A stretch of 64,000 bases of DNA from Helopsaltes ochotensis (lineage: Eukaryota; Chordata; Aves; Passeriformes; Locustellidae), in contig VXBM01001234.1 of assembly GCA_013400155.1 (NCBI GenBank), positions 162,614 through 226,613 on the forward strand. The letters are read 5' to 3'. Position numbers and translations under genes: made by a program. Positions within the stretch are counted from its first letter, which is position 1, and each line of letters begins with the position of its first letter. A model generated the notes under the pieces. The model had not been told where the DNA came from. It ran no database searches and saw only the letters and a list, made by a program, of their open reading frames with translations. Below are positions 11,670 to 24,800 of the stretch, in pieces.

Positions 11670-14600
11670 GCTGAGTATTTCCACTTCGCACTTTTTTTTC
11701 TGCTTTTCAGCTACAGCACAATAGGGAATCCTTGGTTTTTATTTTTCTTTCTCTTAGAAAAGCCACACAATAATCTGATCAAATCTTTCAATGGACCTAT
11801 GGCTTCAAAAAAACCCAACTCTAATATAATTTACATGAGTCCTATAACACCCAAATGCTCCCAACAATTCAATGAACTTCTGCATTTCACTGGAATCCTT
11901 ATGAATATTTGGTACAGCAGAGCTGTTAATGAAATTGGAACCGTATAATTACAACTCATCCTTGAAGATGCAGGCAGATGTGGGGAAAGGTTCTCCATTT
12001 GTATCATTGAAATAACCATTGCAAATTACCTCTGAGTTATCTACATTTAGACAGAAGTACAAGGGAAAAAAATCTTCCTTGATAATGACAAGACAAAAAT
12101 ATCCATAAAAAGGAAATAAAGCTGACATACTTATTTTTTCCATGACATACATTTTTTACATGGCTTAGGGGCTTTGCTTCCTGAGAGTTTACGTCGTTGT
12201 CAACTGTCAGGGCTGTTCCATGCATGATTTATGTATGCATAATAAAGACATCGTGGTTGAGAGACTGATCTGTGATTTCCAACAGCTTTGAAACTAACAG
12301 CAATAAAATACACAGCACATGAATAACACAGGGTTTAGTTAAAAAAGATCAAATTTGGAAAAATGGGAAGCATATTTACTTTCAGGTTCATCTATTCTAT
12401 TACTTTTTTATTTTTTCCCCCCCAGGTAAAATTGCATGACAGCTTTTTGGGGAGACTTAAGATTTCCAGTCTCTGGAATCTTTTAAGGGATCATGTAAGC
12501 CACCACAGTTCAGATTTAGGAGGCTATGAAGGTGTTTGAGCTTGAATTTAAATCAGCTCTTCCTAAAATGTCGTGGGACTTCCCACACCATTTTTACAGC
12601 GAGTCTGGTGTGCTGCTAACCCTGACACAGGCCATCAGCAGAGATTGCTGTGGGCATGCTCACACCAAGCAGGGATGAGCAGAGTTGTGGTAGGTCTCAG
12701 GCCATCACTGGTGAGTCGTGCTGAAATACATCTCACATGGCTCATTAGCCCACATGTGTTCCCACTTTGCTCAGCCAACAGGGCTTGGTCATGGAGATGG
12801 TTATCCCCGTGCTGTTGTTGGTTGTTTGTAGCACAGGACAAATGCACTGGGCAGAGAGCATATCTCCACTCAAGATCTCTCTAACTGATCTGGATGAAAG
12901 GAAACTTTTCATTTTCTGCGATAAAATCAAGATGCAGTAATTAGGATGGAATTCCATAGGAAACCTGTGATAACCAGTCCCTAGATCCCACACTCTTGTC
13001 CATCCCCATGAAATTATCTATTTCATAATGATAGAACTTCATCAGGTATCTAGGGAAATTTTACTGGCACTGTGTTGCAGTCACATGTCAAAATTTGCCT
13101 CTGTTCAGGTTAATGAATTGAAATGGAGGATTAGATAGTGCTTAATGACAACAAGAACATGACAAAGGTACAAAACCCTTCAGGAGTTGTCTCAAAATGT
13201 ACATTAAAGTTCTCATCTGGCTCTGCAAGTAATGAAGGTGGACAGAGGTTCTTCATAGCCTCAGAACCTATTTTAATTATCCCCTCCCTGGGTAATTATT
13301 AACAAGGGAGGAGAGAACTGCCTGAGAGCGTGAATGCTAATGGGTTCCCCTGAGAGCATGAGTCCAGAACATCAAGGAACATATGATGGGCTAACAGACT
13401 CTCCAACAAGTTGCTGCTGGCTTGGAGGTGGAATGCACTTGAGATGCCGGTGATATTCCTTGATGACTTGAGGACTAAACCATATCTTTATAAAAGCAAA
13501 GCTGTTCTTGTACTAAAACATTCAAGGGAAAGGGAAATTGTGTTGCCAAAACTTGAGCTTTTGACACAGTCAAATGCTGTCAGAGCAAATAAGGGAAGGA
13601 AGGTGGAAAGAGGATCTGAAAGATACGAGAGCTGTATCTCCACCACTGGTTAGGGTGTTCCCTTTTAATAACAGTGGTACAAGTGATCTGTTAAGTGGAA
13701 GGAGGGGTCTTGGCAAACCAGAGAAGAGAAACTGGTTCATACTTGTGCCATGTCAAAGGCATATGACAAGGCTTGTAAAGAAAAATAAAAGCCCAGACAC
13801 TTGTGGGACTAAATGTGAATCCATACCAAAAAAAGCCAGGTTTTAAGGTGTTATCTCAGGGGTAGCACATCACGTATCAGATCATTAACTAAGGTTATTA
13901 TTCAAAATCATGTACTTCCCTGGTAGGTGGTCCAAGTGTCAGAGAAAATTCACCTTTGAATGAGCTGTGATGAGCAGGCATTAAAATAATGTTTTTATTG
14001 TTTTATTTGTTTTAGAAACCTTTTGAAACCAATTTCCTTTGTGCTAGGAGGGAATTTAACACATAACTGCAAGGGCAGAGGATGGAGTCGGAAGTAATTC
14101 TTTCTCAGGTATTTCCTCCTGAGGTCCTTCTCCCATCAGAAAACAGTCAGAGGAAAAGTCTTTTCATAGAGATGGTATTGGAATATAAAAACATTATTTC
14201 CTTGGCAGCCATTTTAATCTGAAAGTAACTAAAATGGTATTTTACATTTGTTGCTTTTACCACATTTTATGCATTGTGTTCACAAGGCTCTTCTTTTCCA
14301 CCTTTCCCAACTCACCAGTTAGAGTGAGAGCTGACTGGTGTCCATCCCAGCTAAACCCAGCCCTTGAGCCACCTGGTGAGCTGGTTCCATTATTGCCATT
14401 CAGCCTGTTTCCTGCTGGTGGACCTTCTGGAGAACCCCATGGAGCCAGGATAAAACTTAAGGGAGAATTTGGGAACTGGTTGCTCCCTGGCCACTACCCA
14501 GTAGCATTGGGTTATTCACAGGTACATAGAAATAGAGGAGTGATGTGATGACAGGTGGGCACATGAACTACCCCAGATTGGTGTCTAGGCTTATCACCAC

Positions 14601-17589
14601 ATGGGTCACATCTTTTTCTCCTCTGCATTTCACACAATGAGGGTGGTTTGGGTTCTCCCCATAATCAAACTATGGGGGTGTCTGTAAGACAGTTATTTCT
14701 AGTGAGAGATTTGAGAGAAGGTTTTGATAGGCTACCTGGAGGAGGACTGATAAGGCCAAATGCCCTTTATGAACAAGTAAAAACTGTTGCATGATTTTCT
14801 AGAAGCTGTCTATAAATGGGCTCTTTGGATGTTGGTACAGAGAGAAACCAAACTACCTCTGGAACCATCATTGGCATATTGGCTAGTTAGTGCCCTGGGA
14901 TTATGAATTTGCACTGATCACCAAATTCTGTGGGCTGTGGGGCTTTAGGTTCACAAAGATGAGGTATTGATATGGTGGAGACATGACTCTGGTTGTGGAC
15001 AGGGTAAAAAACTTGAGGGTTACTTCCAGCTCTGGATATGGTGTGAGCCTGTGAAGTGCTGGAATCTGGCACACAATGTCTGTGTGCACACAGGGGGGTG
15101 GCAGTGCTGAGGGCTCATGATTTATGCTGGATCATGCTGTCATCGACCCCTCCACAAGTCACACAACCCTGATTTAGGCAATTTTTCCTCCTCTGCAGCT
15201 GCAGCTCCTGCTGCAGCTCTCCATAACAAAGGCACAATGCTGCTGCTGCCTTCTCCCCTCTGCCTTCTGCAGCTGTCACCACCTCATGCCAAGGGTTCAA
15301 CATTAGGAGTGTTTTGAGCTAAAAAGTCCTGCTCAGATGATCATGCTTATATCAACTGAAAGGCTTTCAAGGCATTCCAGCTTAGCCAAACTATGTGGTA
15401 CACACCATGAGTCTAATCATCCCCCTTATAGTCGTCTACGAAGAGCTGTTTTCTTCAAACCAAGCTTTTCCATTATAATTTTCTTCCATTCTTGTTTCAG
15501 TTCACTGAACATTAACCACCATGACCTACTGCATAAACCCAAATCATATTAAACAGCTTAGGTTTATAGCCAAATCCTAACACCCTATTTGGGGAACAGC
15601 TACAGTGCTTGGCTGTTCCTGTAGTTCTGTGGTTTGAGGTTTTTTTTTGAACAAAGTCAAATCTTTACTTGACTGAAACATTTTGACTGTGTTTAACACC
15701 ACACTGCTAAAGCAAAACGCATAGGCGGAACCAATCCATTTGTTTAAGAGCAGTACCAATATTAAAACAAACATAAACCCCAAACCTATCTTCAATACAT
15801 GTCCAAAACCTGTAAAAGGAATTAAAAGTTTTTATGAACTAGCTTATATATATGTATGTATTTATGTCAGAACATAGGAAATGGCTTCCACCTTTCAATT
15901 TACTTGTGGCTCAACATAATCATGTGCTTTCCCATGGATAAGAACCCACTGTTCCTAACCGAGCTGCCAGCAAGTTGGTGTAGTAAAGAACATTTCTCAA
16001 TATCACGGTTTTAGTTTTCAAAGGAAGAGGCAATGGAAGGTGAGCAGGGGGATAAGCCTCGTAGAGTGTTATAAACCAAAGGATAAACAGCAGGTCTGAA
16101 AATTCAGACAAATCGTCATTAACCAGGGCCAATCCGAGCAGTGTCTCCACAGAACCGAACCAATGCTTGGGGCTATGGGAAGTTTCCATCAGTAATCCAG
16201 GATTAGATTTGAACTCACTGCCTATAGAATTTGCAGCTGAGGAAGATGGGTAGAAGCATAAATAACTGCAGGGTCCATGTAAGGGAGATCACTGATGAAG
16301 TTCAGCTTATTTGGGCAAAACACATTTTAACAGAGCCAAAGGCAATGCAGTCCATGCAGGAAAGCAGACTGCATATTCTGTTACTACCAAACAGTTGTGA
16401 AATTTCATACGTGGGAAAGGGGCAACCTTCTTGCAGGCAAGGAATGTGAGGGATGCCTATATGCGGCAGGTCATGGTGGGTGAGTAACTCAACCTGAGCT
16501 ACATGCCTTGCTGAGACTCTCAGCATTCTCAATTTTTCCAGGGCATATAGATATCCCTGAATGGAGAGGGGTGAGTGGTGTTATGGCAGGAGGAATGTCC
16601 CAGCAGAGGTGGCTGACCTTGGTCTGAGGGGTACCTTCCAGTCCCTCATCAGGAGTACTGCTCTATTGTGTAAAGCCTGTTGTGTCCTGGACAAAACCGG
16701 GAGATGAGAATTAGGAAGCTCAAACCAAAATAATTATGCCTTCACAGCAATACATTGTGGAACTATTTTAATTAAAATCTTGATTAAATGATACAGTCAG
16801 TGAGCAAGGAACATTATATAAATATGTGTTGAATTCCTAAATGGATGATTATGAATGATACTTCTTAGAAGAATCAAATGATGCAGTATACAAAGAAAAA
16901 AGTCATAGTTGTAGGTGATGCTAAGGAGTTGAACCTGTGTGGAGCTTTTACCAGAGACCAAATTGTCAGCAAAAATCTTGGAGCAGACAGGAACCTATCT
17001 CTGACTGTGAGTTTAGGGCAGGAGGACTCCGCTAAGAGCTGAACATTATTCTATATCTACGTAGGTCAAGGATGTCTACCTACCTCCCTGGTTATCTCAC
17101 TCTGCATGCTTATTCAAGACTCTGATTAATTCCGTGTTTTGGATGCATCCAACTTTTGAGTTCCGTCCACCTCTATTTTACTTGCTTTAGTCAGCTAAAC
17201 TTCCCTGAAAGCACAGTCCCCACTAATACAGAAAAAAATATTTCTACTCTTATGGCTGTTAGAGCCCAAATGCAACTACATCTATAGATCTATGACGTTT
17301 ATATGTTCTGAGTGCTCTATGAACACCATAAATACTGTTCTCCAGGGTTTTTAGTGATAAAAGTCTTATATGCATATCTCTTTCTTATATGCATATTTCC
17401 CCTTCAACAGAAGGTTATTGCAGCCCTATACCTGGGTGTGCAAATTCAGTGTGAGTCAAATGGTAATTCTGCATGCATCCCAGTTTGCTTTCTATTAAGA
17501 ATGTAAAAAAAGTACAATAAAAAAAGGAGAAATCTCAGAAAAACCCCAGACAAGGGCAGAAGAATAAAATCCAAAGAATGAGATGTCTT
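11670..17589. other. Unique sequence, no gene recognised
   Basis: Almost 6 kb with no repeat or gene I can name. Local features are a C-run at 12,417-12,423, a CTG/CAG-rich patch at about 15,195-15,275, and several A/T runs. Open frames reach 104 codons (14,234-14,548, plus) but show no homology, domain or codon pattern. Confidence 0.5.
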
Positions 17590-17925
17590 TCAGACTGAAA
17601 TGGACAAGGAGAAGATGAAGAGGTAATTTGACTACTGGGCAAATATTTGTGTGGAGAGAAGAACCCATTTAGAAGAGGGCTCTTTCATCAGACAGAGAAG
17701 GACCAGTGTGATTTAGAGTGAGGAAGATTACAAGCCAGAACTAACTGCTAGGAAAAGTAGCATGCTGGCTATTTAACCCTTCCTTTAAATCAAGGCTGAA
17801 TCTCCATCTCCGGAAGAGATTTTTCACAGGACATCAATTGCTGGAATCAATCTCAGGAACTGGTGAGTGAAACTTAATAACCTGTGACATAGATGTTCTA
17901 AGCTAGATGATCCTTTGGCCCTGAT
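17590..17925 (+). mobile_element. Ancient amniote-type CR1 relic
   Basis: The block order is that of the ORF2 C-terminus and 3' end of old amniote CR1 elements: 'agaggtaatttgactac', 'agagggctctttcatca', 'tttaaatcaaggctgaatc', 'tccatctccggaagag', 'cctgtgacatag' and 'ctagatgatcctttggccct'. All are strongly diverged and carry indels, and reading frames are lost. The copy lies on the plus strand with its 3' end near 17,925. It appears older than the bird-type CR1 copies here. This is a recognition by eye without an alignment. Confidence 0.65.
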
Positions 17926-20900
17926 GTCCCCACATCTCAGGGATGAGGAAGAGCAGAGCCCGACATAGCAATGGGAACAGAGGGTAAATACAGGAGGGAC
18001 AGAGCAATGATGTCTGAGCAGTCAGGATGTACAGTGCCTTATCATTCACTTTTTTTAACCCTAGATGTCAACTGCATGTTAACTGGTTGTTTTAGAACCA
18101 TGACGTTGGCATAAAGCCTTTGTACAGAGTAGGTGCACCTAAACATCACTGCCTTACCAAGCTCCTTTGATGATCTCTCCTTTCTGTACCGGTAGCTCTG
18201 GAATGTGCTCTATCCAAAGAAAAATTACATTAAGCAAGGACAAGATTCTGTGCAGGTAAACTGGAATTCCCTTTCAGCTCAGCTAATATCTTGTCATGAT
18301 TTTGCCAGTCAGGACTTGGCATTTCAGGAGTGGAAGCTATTTTACCATCCTTCTCTCAGCTCATGATTTACTGCAAATATTGATGGTTTACAATGCAGAC
18401 GTTTTATTGTTGAATTTTCTGCTGGGCTGTTACTCGATTTCAGTAAATGCTTATTTTAAGCAGAGCTAACAAGTTTCACAAGAATTATGTGTCATAGGGA
18501 GGTGTCAGCTAATTTGAAGAAGCAAATTGTGAGAGCAGGAAATCTCAGCATGTGAATTAAATTTTATAAGAGAGACATAAAGTGCAGTATGTTCTCATTA
18601 TGGTGGAGGACTATACTGAGACAAAAAACTGTTGCACCAGGGAATGATAAAGTCCCACCCAATCCCTGGCAAAAAATCTTATTTGTTCCAAAGCAGGGAA
18701 ATCCTTCCTTGTCTGCAGCTGACTGGGAGTATCACATATCCCTGAAATGAATGGCACAATCACTAAACACAAGATGCTTCCCTTACACTTCAAAATATAC
18801 CCAGAAGGTTTTTCTGATCCCACATCTTCCTCTGGAAACTAAAGGTTGTGATGCGACCTGTTAAAATTGTCAGTAATCAGGAGAGGGATATCCCCTGACA
18901 GTGTACTGGATAAATCTTTAGAAAAAACATAAAATTTTTTGACCTGAATATCTTATTTTTGCTGAGCTAATTTCCTATCTGAAAGTAAGTGTGTCATTAT
19001 TGCTCATGCTTATTTCTCATTGGAATAACTTTCCTATCTTCTTAGGTGTGAGAGGGTTAATATTTAAATGAATGCTGGATGTCCTGCAAAGTAAAGTCTT
19101 ATCTGAAATGCTAAACTGTCTTTGTTGCTTGGAACCTCTCTGAACTTCATAATTTAAGAGGGAGGAAAAGAAAACAGAAGAGAAGAGGCCAGAGAAATCC
19201 CAATGTCCGGGATTTTTAAAAAAGTTAAAAAAAATTTTTTTTTTTGCAAGGGACCAAGTATTTCTGCACTAGAGCAATTTTTTTTTTTGGTAAGAGAAAA
19301 CACTGTTGATATTTTTCTGAGGATATTTGACATTTTTCCTTGAGAGATGAAGGTCAAATACTGTGCAGGCAACATTCCTTCTCCACCCATCACTAGACAC
19401 AGAACTCCCAGACACATATCTGCTTCCAGAACTGATTCCTCAGAGCTCAAACCTGGAGGACAAACCCTGCTATGGCTTGAAGGCTCCAGCTCTTCCTGGA
19501 CATGGAGCTTTGTGTAACCCAAGCTTTACATCGCTGTAGTATGATTTCCCTGCCAGCACTTTCTCACATGCTAAAAGGGCTGGGAATGACAGAACCAACT
19601 CCTAAAACATCATATGGTCTTTCTTGACCCACACTGCATATTCCCTGCTCACACAAGTGAGTATTTGTCCTGGTTTGCCAAAGCAGGAGCAGAAGCCTCC
19701 AGTATTGTCCTCCTGACATTGACCAACACTGGATAGCTACCAGATGGTTAAAAAAATCTTTACCAATCTTGGAGGCACTGATGTGCCAGCTGACACCACA
19801 TGTTGATTACCTAAACCTTGCAATTTTTACTTTCCTTAATGTACATCAGCTGCAGAGTTCACTGTCACATAACATTTACAACTGTGCAATCTCTTTATTC
19901 TCCTTCAAATCAGGAATTTCTCTCAATAACAGTCTATGATTTGGTGAATGAATTACATCACACATTAGGATATTTGTGCTGATCCTTTAAAATGCAGTCA
20001 CAGGAGCCCTCAGAGGGCTACATAACATGTAGATGAGCAATTTCACTTAGAAGTATCATTCCTGTACACATATTTGTGAGAGGTCTTTTATTTACTCCTA
20101 TAAATCAGGAAAAATAATCATATATTGTATTTTTTTTTATCTTGAGAAGTTGTATAATATATACCAAATCAAACATCTAACTTATCCATCTTTAATAGCA
20201 TTCTTTGTGCCATATAACTGAACAGCAGCTGCTTTGTCAAGTGACCAAGAAATTAGACTTTGGCAAAAAGGGGTTTTCATCAGCATATGACCTTAAGATA
20301 ACATTTACATTTCAGGGGATGCTGTTCCAGTCAGAACAGAACTGCAGGGCAAATTCATATGTCTGAATACTCATGGAGGCATCTGACAGAAAAGCTAATA
20401 AACATGCGAGATTAGCACAGTTTTATTTTCCATAAATCTGGGACATGTTCAGCAATGTCAAATGGGTCCTTGTGCCTTTAAACGAATAAATAAACCCAAG
20501 CTTACTCTGAAGCTCAGAAGTGAGGTGGAATTCATTTAGCTCATTACCATTTAAATGATAGATGGACAGGGTAAACTCTTTTCTTTTGAGCCAGGGGTTG
20601 GACAATGAGGAGAGGAAAGCAGTGGTATTACATAAATTTGGCCTCCCAGGCTTAGATGATTGGATTCATATGTTTCCAAGGAAATTATTTGCTCCAAAAG
20701 GGCTCTTTGGTTACTTACAGGTATAGCAATCATATTTAAAATGTTTTTACTCACAGGCAGGCTCCTATATCTTCAGTCACATAGGATTTACTGGAGGGTT
20801 TATCCTTGGGTTGCTCTGTTGAGCGCAGAGAATTCAGGTGGGTGTTTTCTGAGAGCTAGGCTGCCAAGACATACAGAGGAAAAAGCAACATGTTTAGAGG

Positions 20901-21718
20901 AGAAATATTTTGCTTTTGCCATCCTAGCTATAATTTATGTCCAGCTTTTGCAGTAGGTCATTATTTGGCTCTCCTAACTTGAAGAGAAATTTGATGGGGA
21001 GAGAGGGAACAGGTAGGATTTTTGTTTGCTCATTTATTTTGTAAGAAAAGGAGGTACCTGGGTAGCTGAGAATAAGAAGGTAAGATCTTCATGCTTACCT
21101 TAGGATTACTAAGAAAGAAACATTTCAGTATTCTGTAAATTAACTCAGTCCTCAGCCAGCCAAGTTCCATTGAAAAGAAGGAACAAAATGATAACACATT
21201 TGTTTTTGTCTTACTTAAAAGACATTGAAACTGACCCCAAAATAAATGAGACAATATGAGATTTCATGTGTGACACTTATGCTGCAAAATCACAGATTAC
21301 TTGCTTTTGTTTTCTGGTTTTCTGTAACCTTGAAGTTTGATGTAAACTCTCCAAAAGTTTTCAGAGCACCCACAGGTCTCTTCTCACAGTTTCCAGGGAG
21401 CTAATATCTCCAGTCAGAGTTATTCATAACTGTGGTGTGTACAGAGCTGTGACAATGTTCTGATGTTGACAACAGACTCCTGTGGTGACATAAGAAGGAT
21501 TGAGACAGGAGTTTTGTGGGAATCCGGCAAATCTTATAACTCTTCATAATAATGCCTCTTCCTAACAAAAGAGCTTTTTAATAAATGGTCCCATGTGTGG
21601 CTTTTCTCAACCTAGTTGTTGTTAGTGGCCTCCTGAGTGGTGAAAAACCTTTCATCATCCATGTCTTTTCCAATTTTTTGCATCTGAAACTTAATTTCTG
21701 CCTCAACCTGTGGTTGTG
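17926..21718. other. Unique sequence, no gene recognised
   Basis: AT-rich sequence including an A8/T11 dyad at about 19,228-19,246, a T-run near 19,278 and a T-run near 20,132. No repeat family, RNA or exon was recognised. Confidence 0.5.
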
Positions 21719-21823
21719 NNNNNNNNNNNNNNNNNNNNNNNNNNNNNNNNNNNNNNNNNNNNNNNNNNNNNNNNNNNNNNNNNNNNNNNNNNNNNNNNNN
21801 NNNNNNNNNNNNNNNNNNNNNNN
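21719..21823. other. Assembly gap (105 N)
   Basis: A run of 105 undetermined bases. The flanks ('cctcaacctgtggttgtg' and 'atttcagacctcaaccagga') are unique sequence, so the cause of the gap is not evident. Confidence 0.99.
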
Positions 21824-24800
21824 ATTTCAGACCTCAACCAGGATAAAAATGAATATGGCCTGGTCTACTTAGGGAGAGCACATCTCTCCTATTTTCTAGA
21901 TTTCCCTTCAACTGGGAAAAACGCAAATAAGAAGTTGTTTTTGTTTTTGTTTTTCTTCCTGTACAGGAACACCACCATAACTTATATAGAGAAAATACAA
22001 CAGATTCAACCTTCCACAGCATCCCTTAATCCTGGACAGCCAATGACCTCTGCCTCGAAATATACAGAATCCAAGCCCATGAGTGATGGGTTCACTCATA
22101 CACATATTTTTGAGCCAAAAAATGGGACAATCATTTGCACAGAGTGAGCCAGTTTGGAAAGAGGAGATGTTTCTACTTGTGTAGCTCTTGCAAAGTGATT
22201 AGTGACACTGGGAGCCCCAGCTATGGGACTACAAACAGGGTTTCAGGGTTTTTATTTTTAGTGTTTATGACGAATCCAAAGCTTTCTCATTTTAGACTTG
22301 AGAGTATGACAAACCTTAAGAAAAGGCAGAAAGGCAGACGGGACTAGTACGATAGTAAAAACAATAGGTAGACCCTTAATTGCCTTATTTTGGTGAGACA
22401 GATAGTAACAGCATGAGCAGTAAAGAGGAATATAGGTGCAAAAAAGGTTGAATGACACGACTAGTCATCCTGAATGCCAGAGGCTGCTATGTGAGCAGAT
22501 TGATGGTACTGGTGGATTTTCACCAGTGATTATGGGGAATTAGATGCAAAAAGGACACTAAAGCAGAGCCACTGGGTCATCCCAAGCAGTATTTGGGGTA
22601 GATTGGATGTGTCAGCAGATACCATCTTGGGAGAGTGTTGTGTTTGACACCCAGCCCAGGAGGAGGCCCTGACCAGGAAGGGCTGCAGGGTTGATTGGTG
22701 ATGCTTGTCTGGATGGTTCTGCAGAGAGAAACATGACAGAGGGTTCGTAGGTGGGGGGCTGGAGATGGGTGTATTTTTCTCGTTAATAATTTTAAAAATA
22801 AAATAATCCTGTGTGACTTTTCATTGTCTCAGGGGTGGACTGTCTGACAGAGTCACGTGCTGCAGATGAGTGTACCCCAAGTGTCTCTAACTTGAGTCCT
22901 TGTTTCCTGAGTCCCTCTTTATAACATTAGGGTTGTTAAGGACCCTCCAATAGGGTCTCTTTCTCCAAAGGGCTCTAAGGGCTTTCCCCCCCACCCTCTT
23001 TTTTGGCTTGGAATAGCCCACATTTGTTAGCACAAACAGAATACAGTGCCAACTGCATTGTTTTTGGAAGGGCTTTAGTGGGTGAGGTTGGGATTTCCAC
23101 TAACAAATGAAGTTTTCTGAGAGGGCAAGTTTATAAGAGGCTTGGCTTTTTGTTGTTCTGATCTGCTGGCATTTTGTCTCTTACTTCTACCCACAATTTA
23201 GGACTCTACAGCAGGAACACTTTAAGACACACAAATAAAAGGAGATTAAAAAAAGTGTTAATAACACATCCAAGGATTGGAGGAGACAAAGGGAAGACAA
23301 ACAGAAGGGACTTTTGCTTCTATAGCACCATGGAATGAAAACATATGTTTCCAGTTGACTCACATTCCTAAAGATGCACTAGGCCTTGATCAAACCCACC
23401 CAGTAGATCTTGCCTGAGCTGTGGGGTTTATTATCAGCATTATGCATCTGGCTCATGGGTAGCTTTCACTGGCCAGGTAGCTAACAGAGTTGAGGTATTT
23501 GCTTTTCTTTATTTTATTTTAAGTAGCTAGGCTGCATTTGCAAACTATGAATTACATTTCTCCACTGTTGACAATTGCAATAGTTCTTGTGGATGCCTCA
23601 TTGCTCTGGACTTGGACCTCAGCCATGGTGCTGTTTCTTCTGTGCCCACCTTTCAATTGCTGTTTGTCAGCCATCCATCCATCCCTCTGATTCCCTGGCA
23701 GAGCAGCCTGGAATTAGGAAGGCATGCTGCACTTTGCTGTGCTGCAAGCATCTTTATTTTTGTTGGCTGGGGAAAAGCTGCTGGTCTCAGTTTCTTTTAA
23801 AATATTTTGTGCTAAAGAGAGGAAAGGAAGCTGAGCTGCAGAGCCTGGGGGCTCCATTCACTGCTAAGCTTAACTTCTTCAGGTCAGCTGCCAACAGCTA
23901 CCAACACTGTGTCTTCTAGCATCTGGTGTTGCAGGGTGATTTGGTAAAGCCCTCCATCACATGCCTCTCTCTAAGCCCATGAGTCGTCTTCCTGATTTCA
24001 GTGAGACTATACAAAACACTCACAAGCATCAGCTGTAAATGGAGGTGGCAAATGGAAACAAAATGAAATATAGAGGTCTTTTCCTTTTTATATGTTACCC
24101 ACAGGAGAAATGACTTTGTTGATGCTGACAGGTCCTGCAGCCACAATATAATTCCTTAAAAATAGATATCATTAAAAACCCTCTTGTTTAGTTTCTAAGG
24201 AATGAACAAATGGGTTTTCAGGCAAAAGTTTAAAATTTGCTCCCTCATATTTGCCATGGACCACACTCAGACTAGGATTACTCTAAGCAGCACGTGGAAG
24301 GTGTAATTGAATAGCATATTACAAGCTGAGGTCTGGCAATGTTTTTCAATTTAACTTGGGCAAAACCCACTGTTTTTTCAGGCCAGCAGTGCAGTATTTC
24401 ATCATCTTTCCTTGCACCCAGCACATATCCACAGGTGGATCAAATGGAGCCTACTTCCAGGAAAGAATTCAAACTTTCATCCTGGGCAGGGGCTGAAATG
24501 CCTCCACGGTTTTTCTGCCTTGCCTAGCATATTCTCTGTGTAAAACCATACTAAACTCTGAGCATGGTGTTGGACTGATAATAGTTGGAAAGGCCTTCAT
24601 ACCAAAGTACAGTTTTAAGGTCAGTCATCAAATCCCAAACATTGCAGATGGTGTGCTGGTGGCTGGATGTCATTTGGACAGATCCAAATTCCCTGTTGGC
24701 TCTCAGAAACATCCTTGTTCCCTGGCACAGCAAACTGCTTCTACAGCTTAGGGTGTTTAGGAGACAAAATATGGCAGGGCAAGGGCAAACAGAGAAGCAT

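Noticed and set aside
11389..11724. Open frames of 84-101 codons rich in KERK or FFLS
   Set aside because: Translations of the TTTC microsatellite and its N gap.
15195..15275. CTG/CAG-rich patch considered as a trinucleotide repeat
   Set aside because: The units are interrupted and short; no uninterrupted run of more than about four CTG units.
15920..16189. Minus-strand open frame of 89 codons with hydrophobic stretches, considered as an env or membrane-protein remnant
   Set aside because: No recognisable motif, no flanking retroviral sequence, and similar in length to many random frames here.
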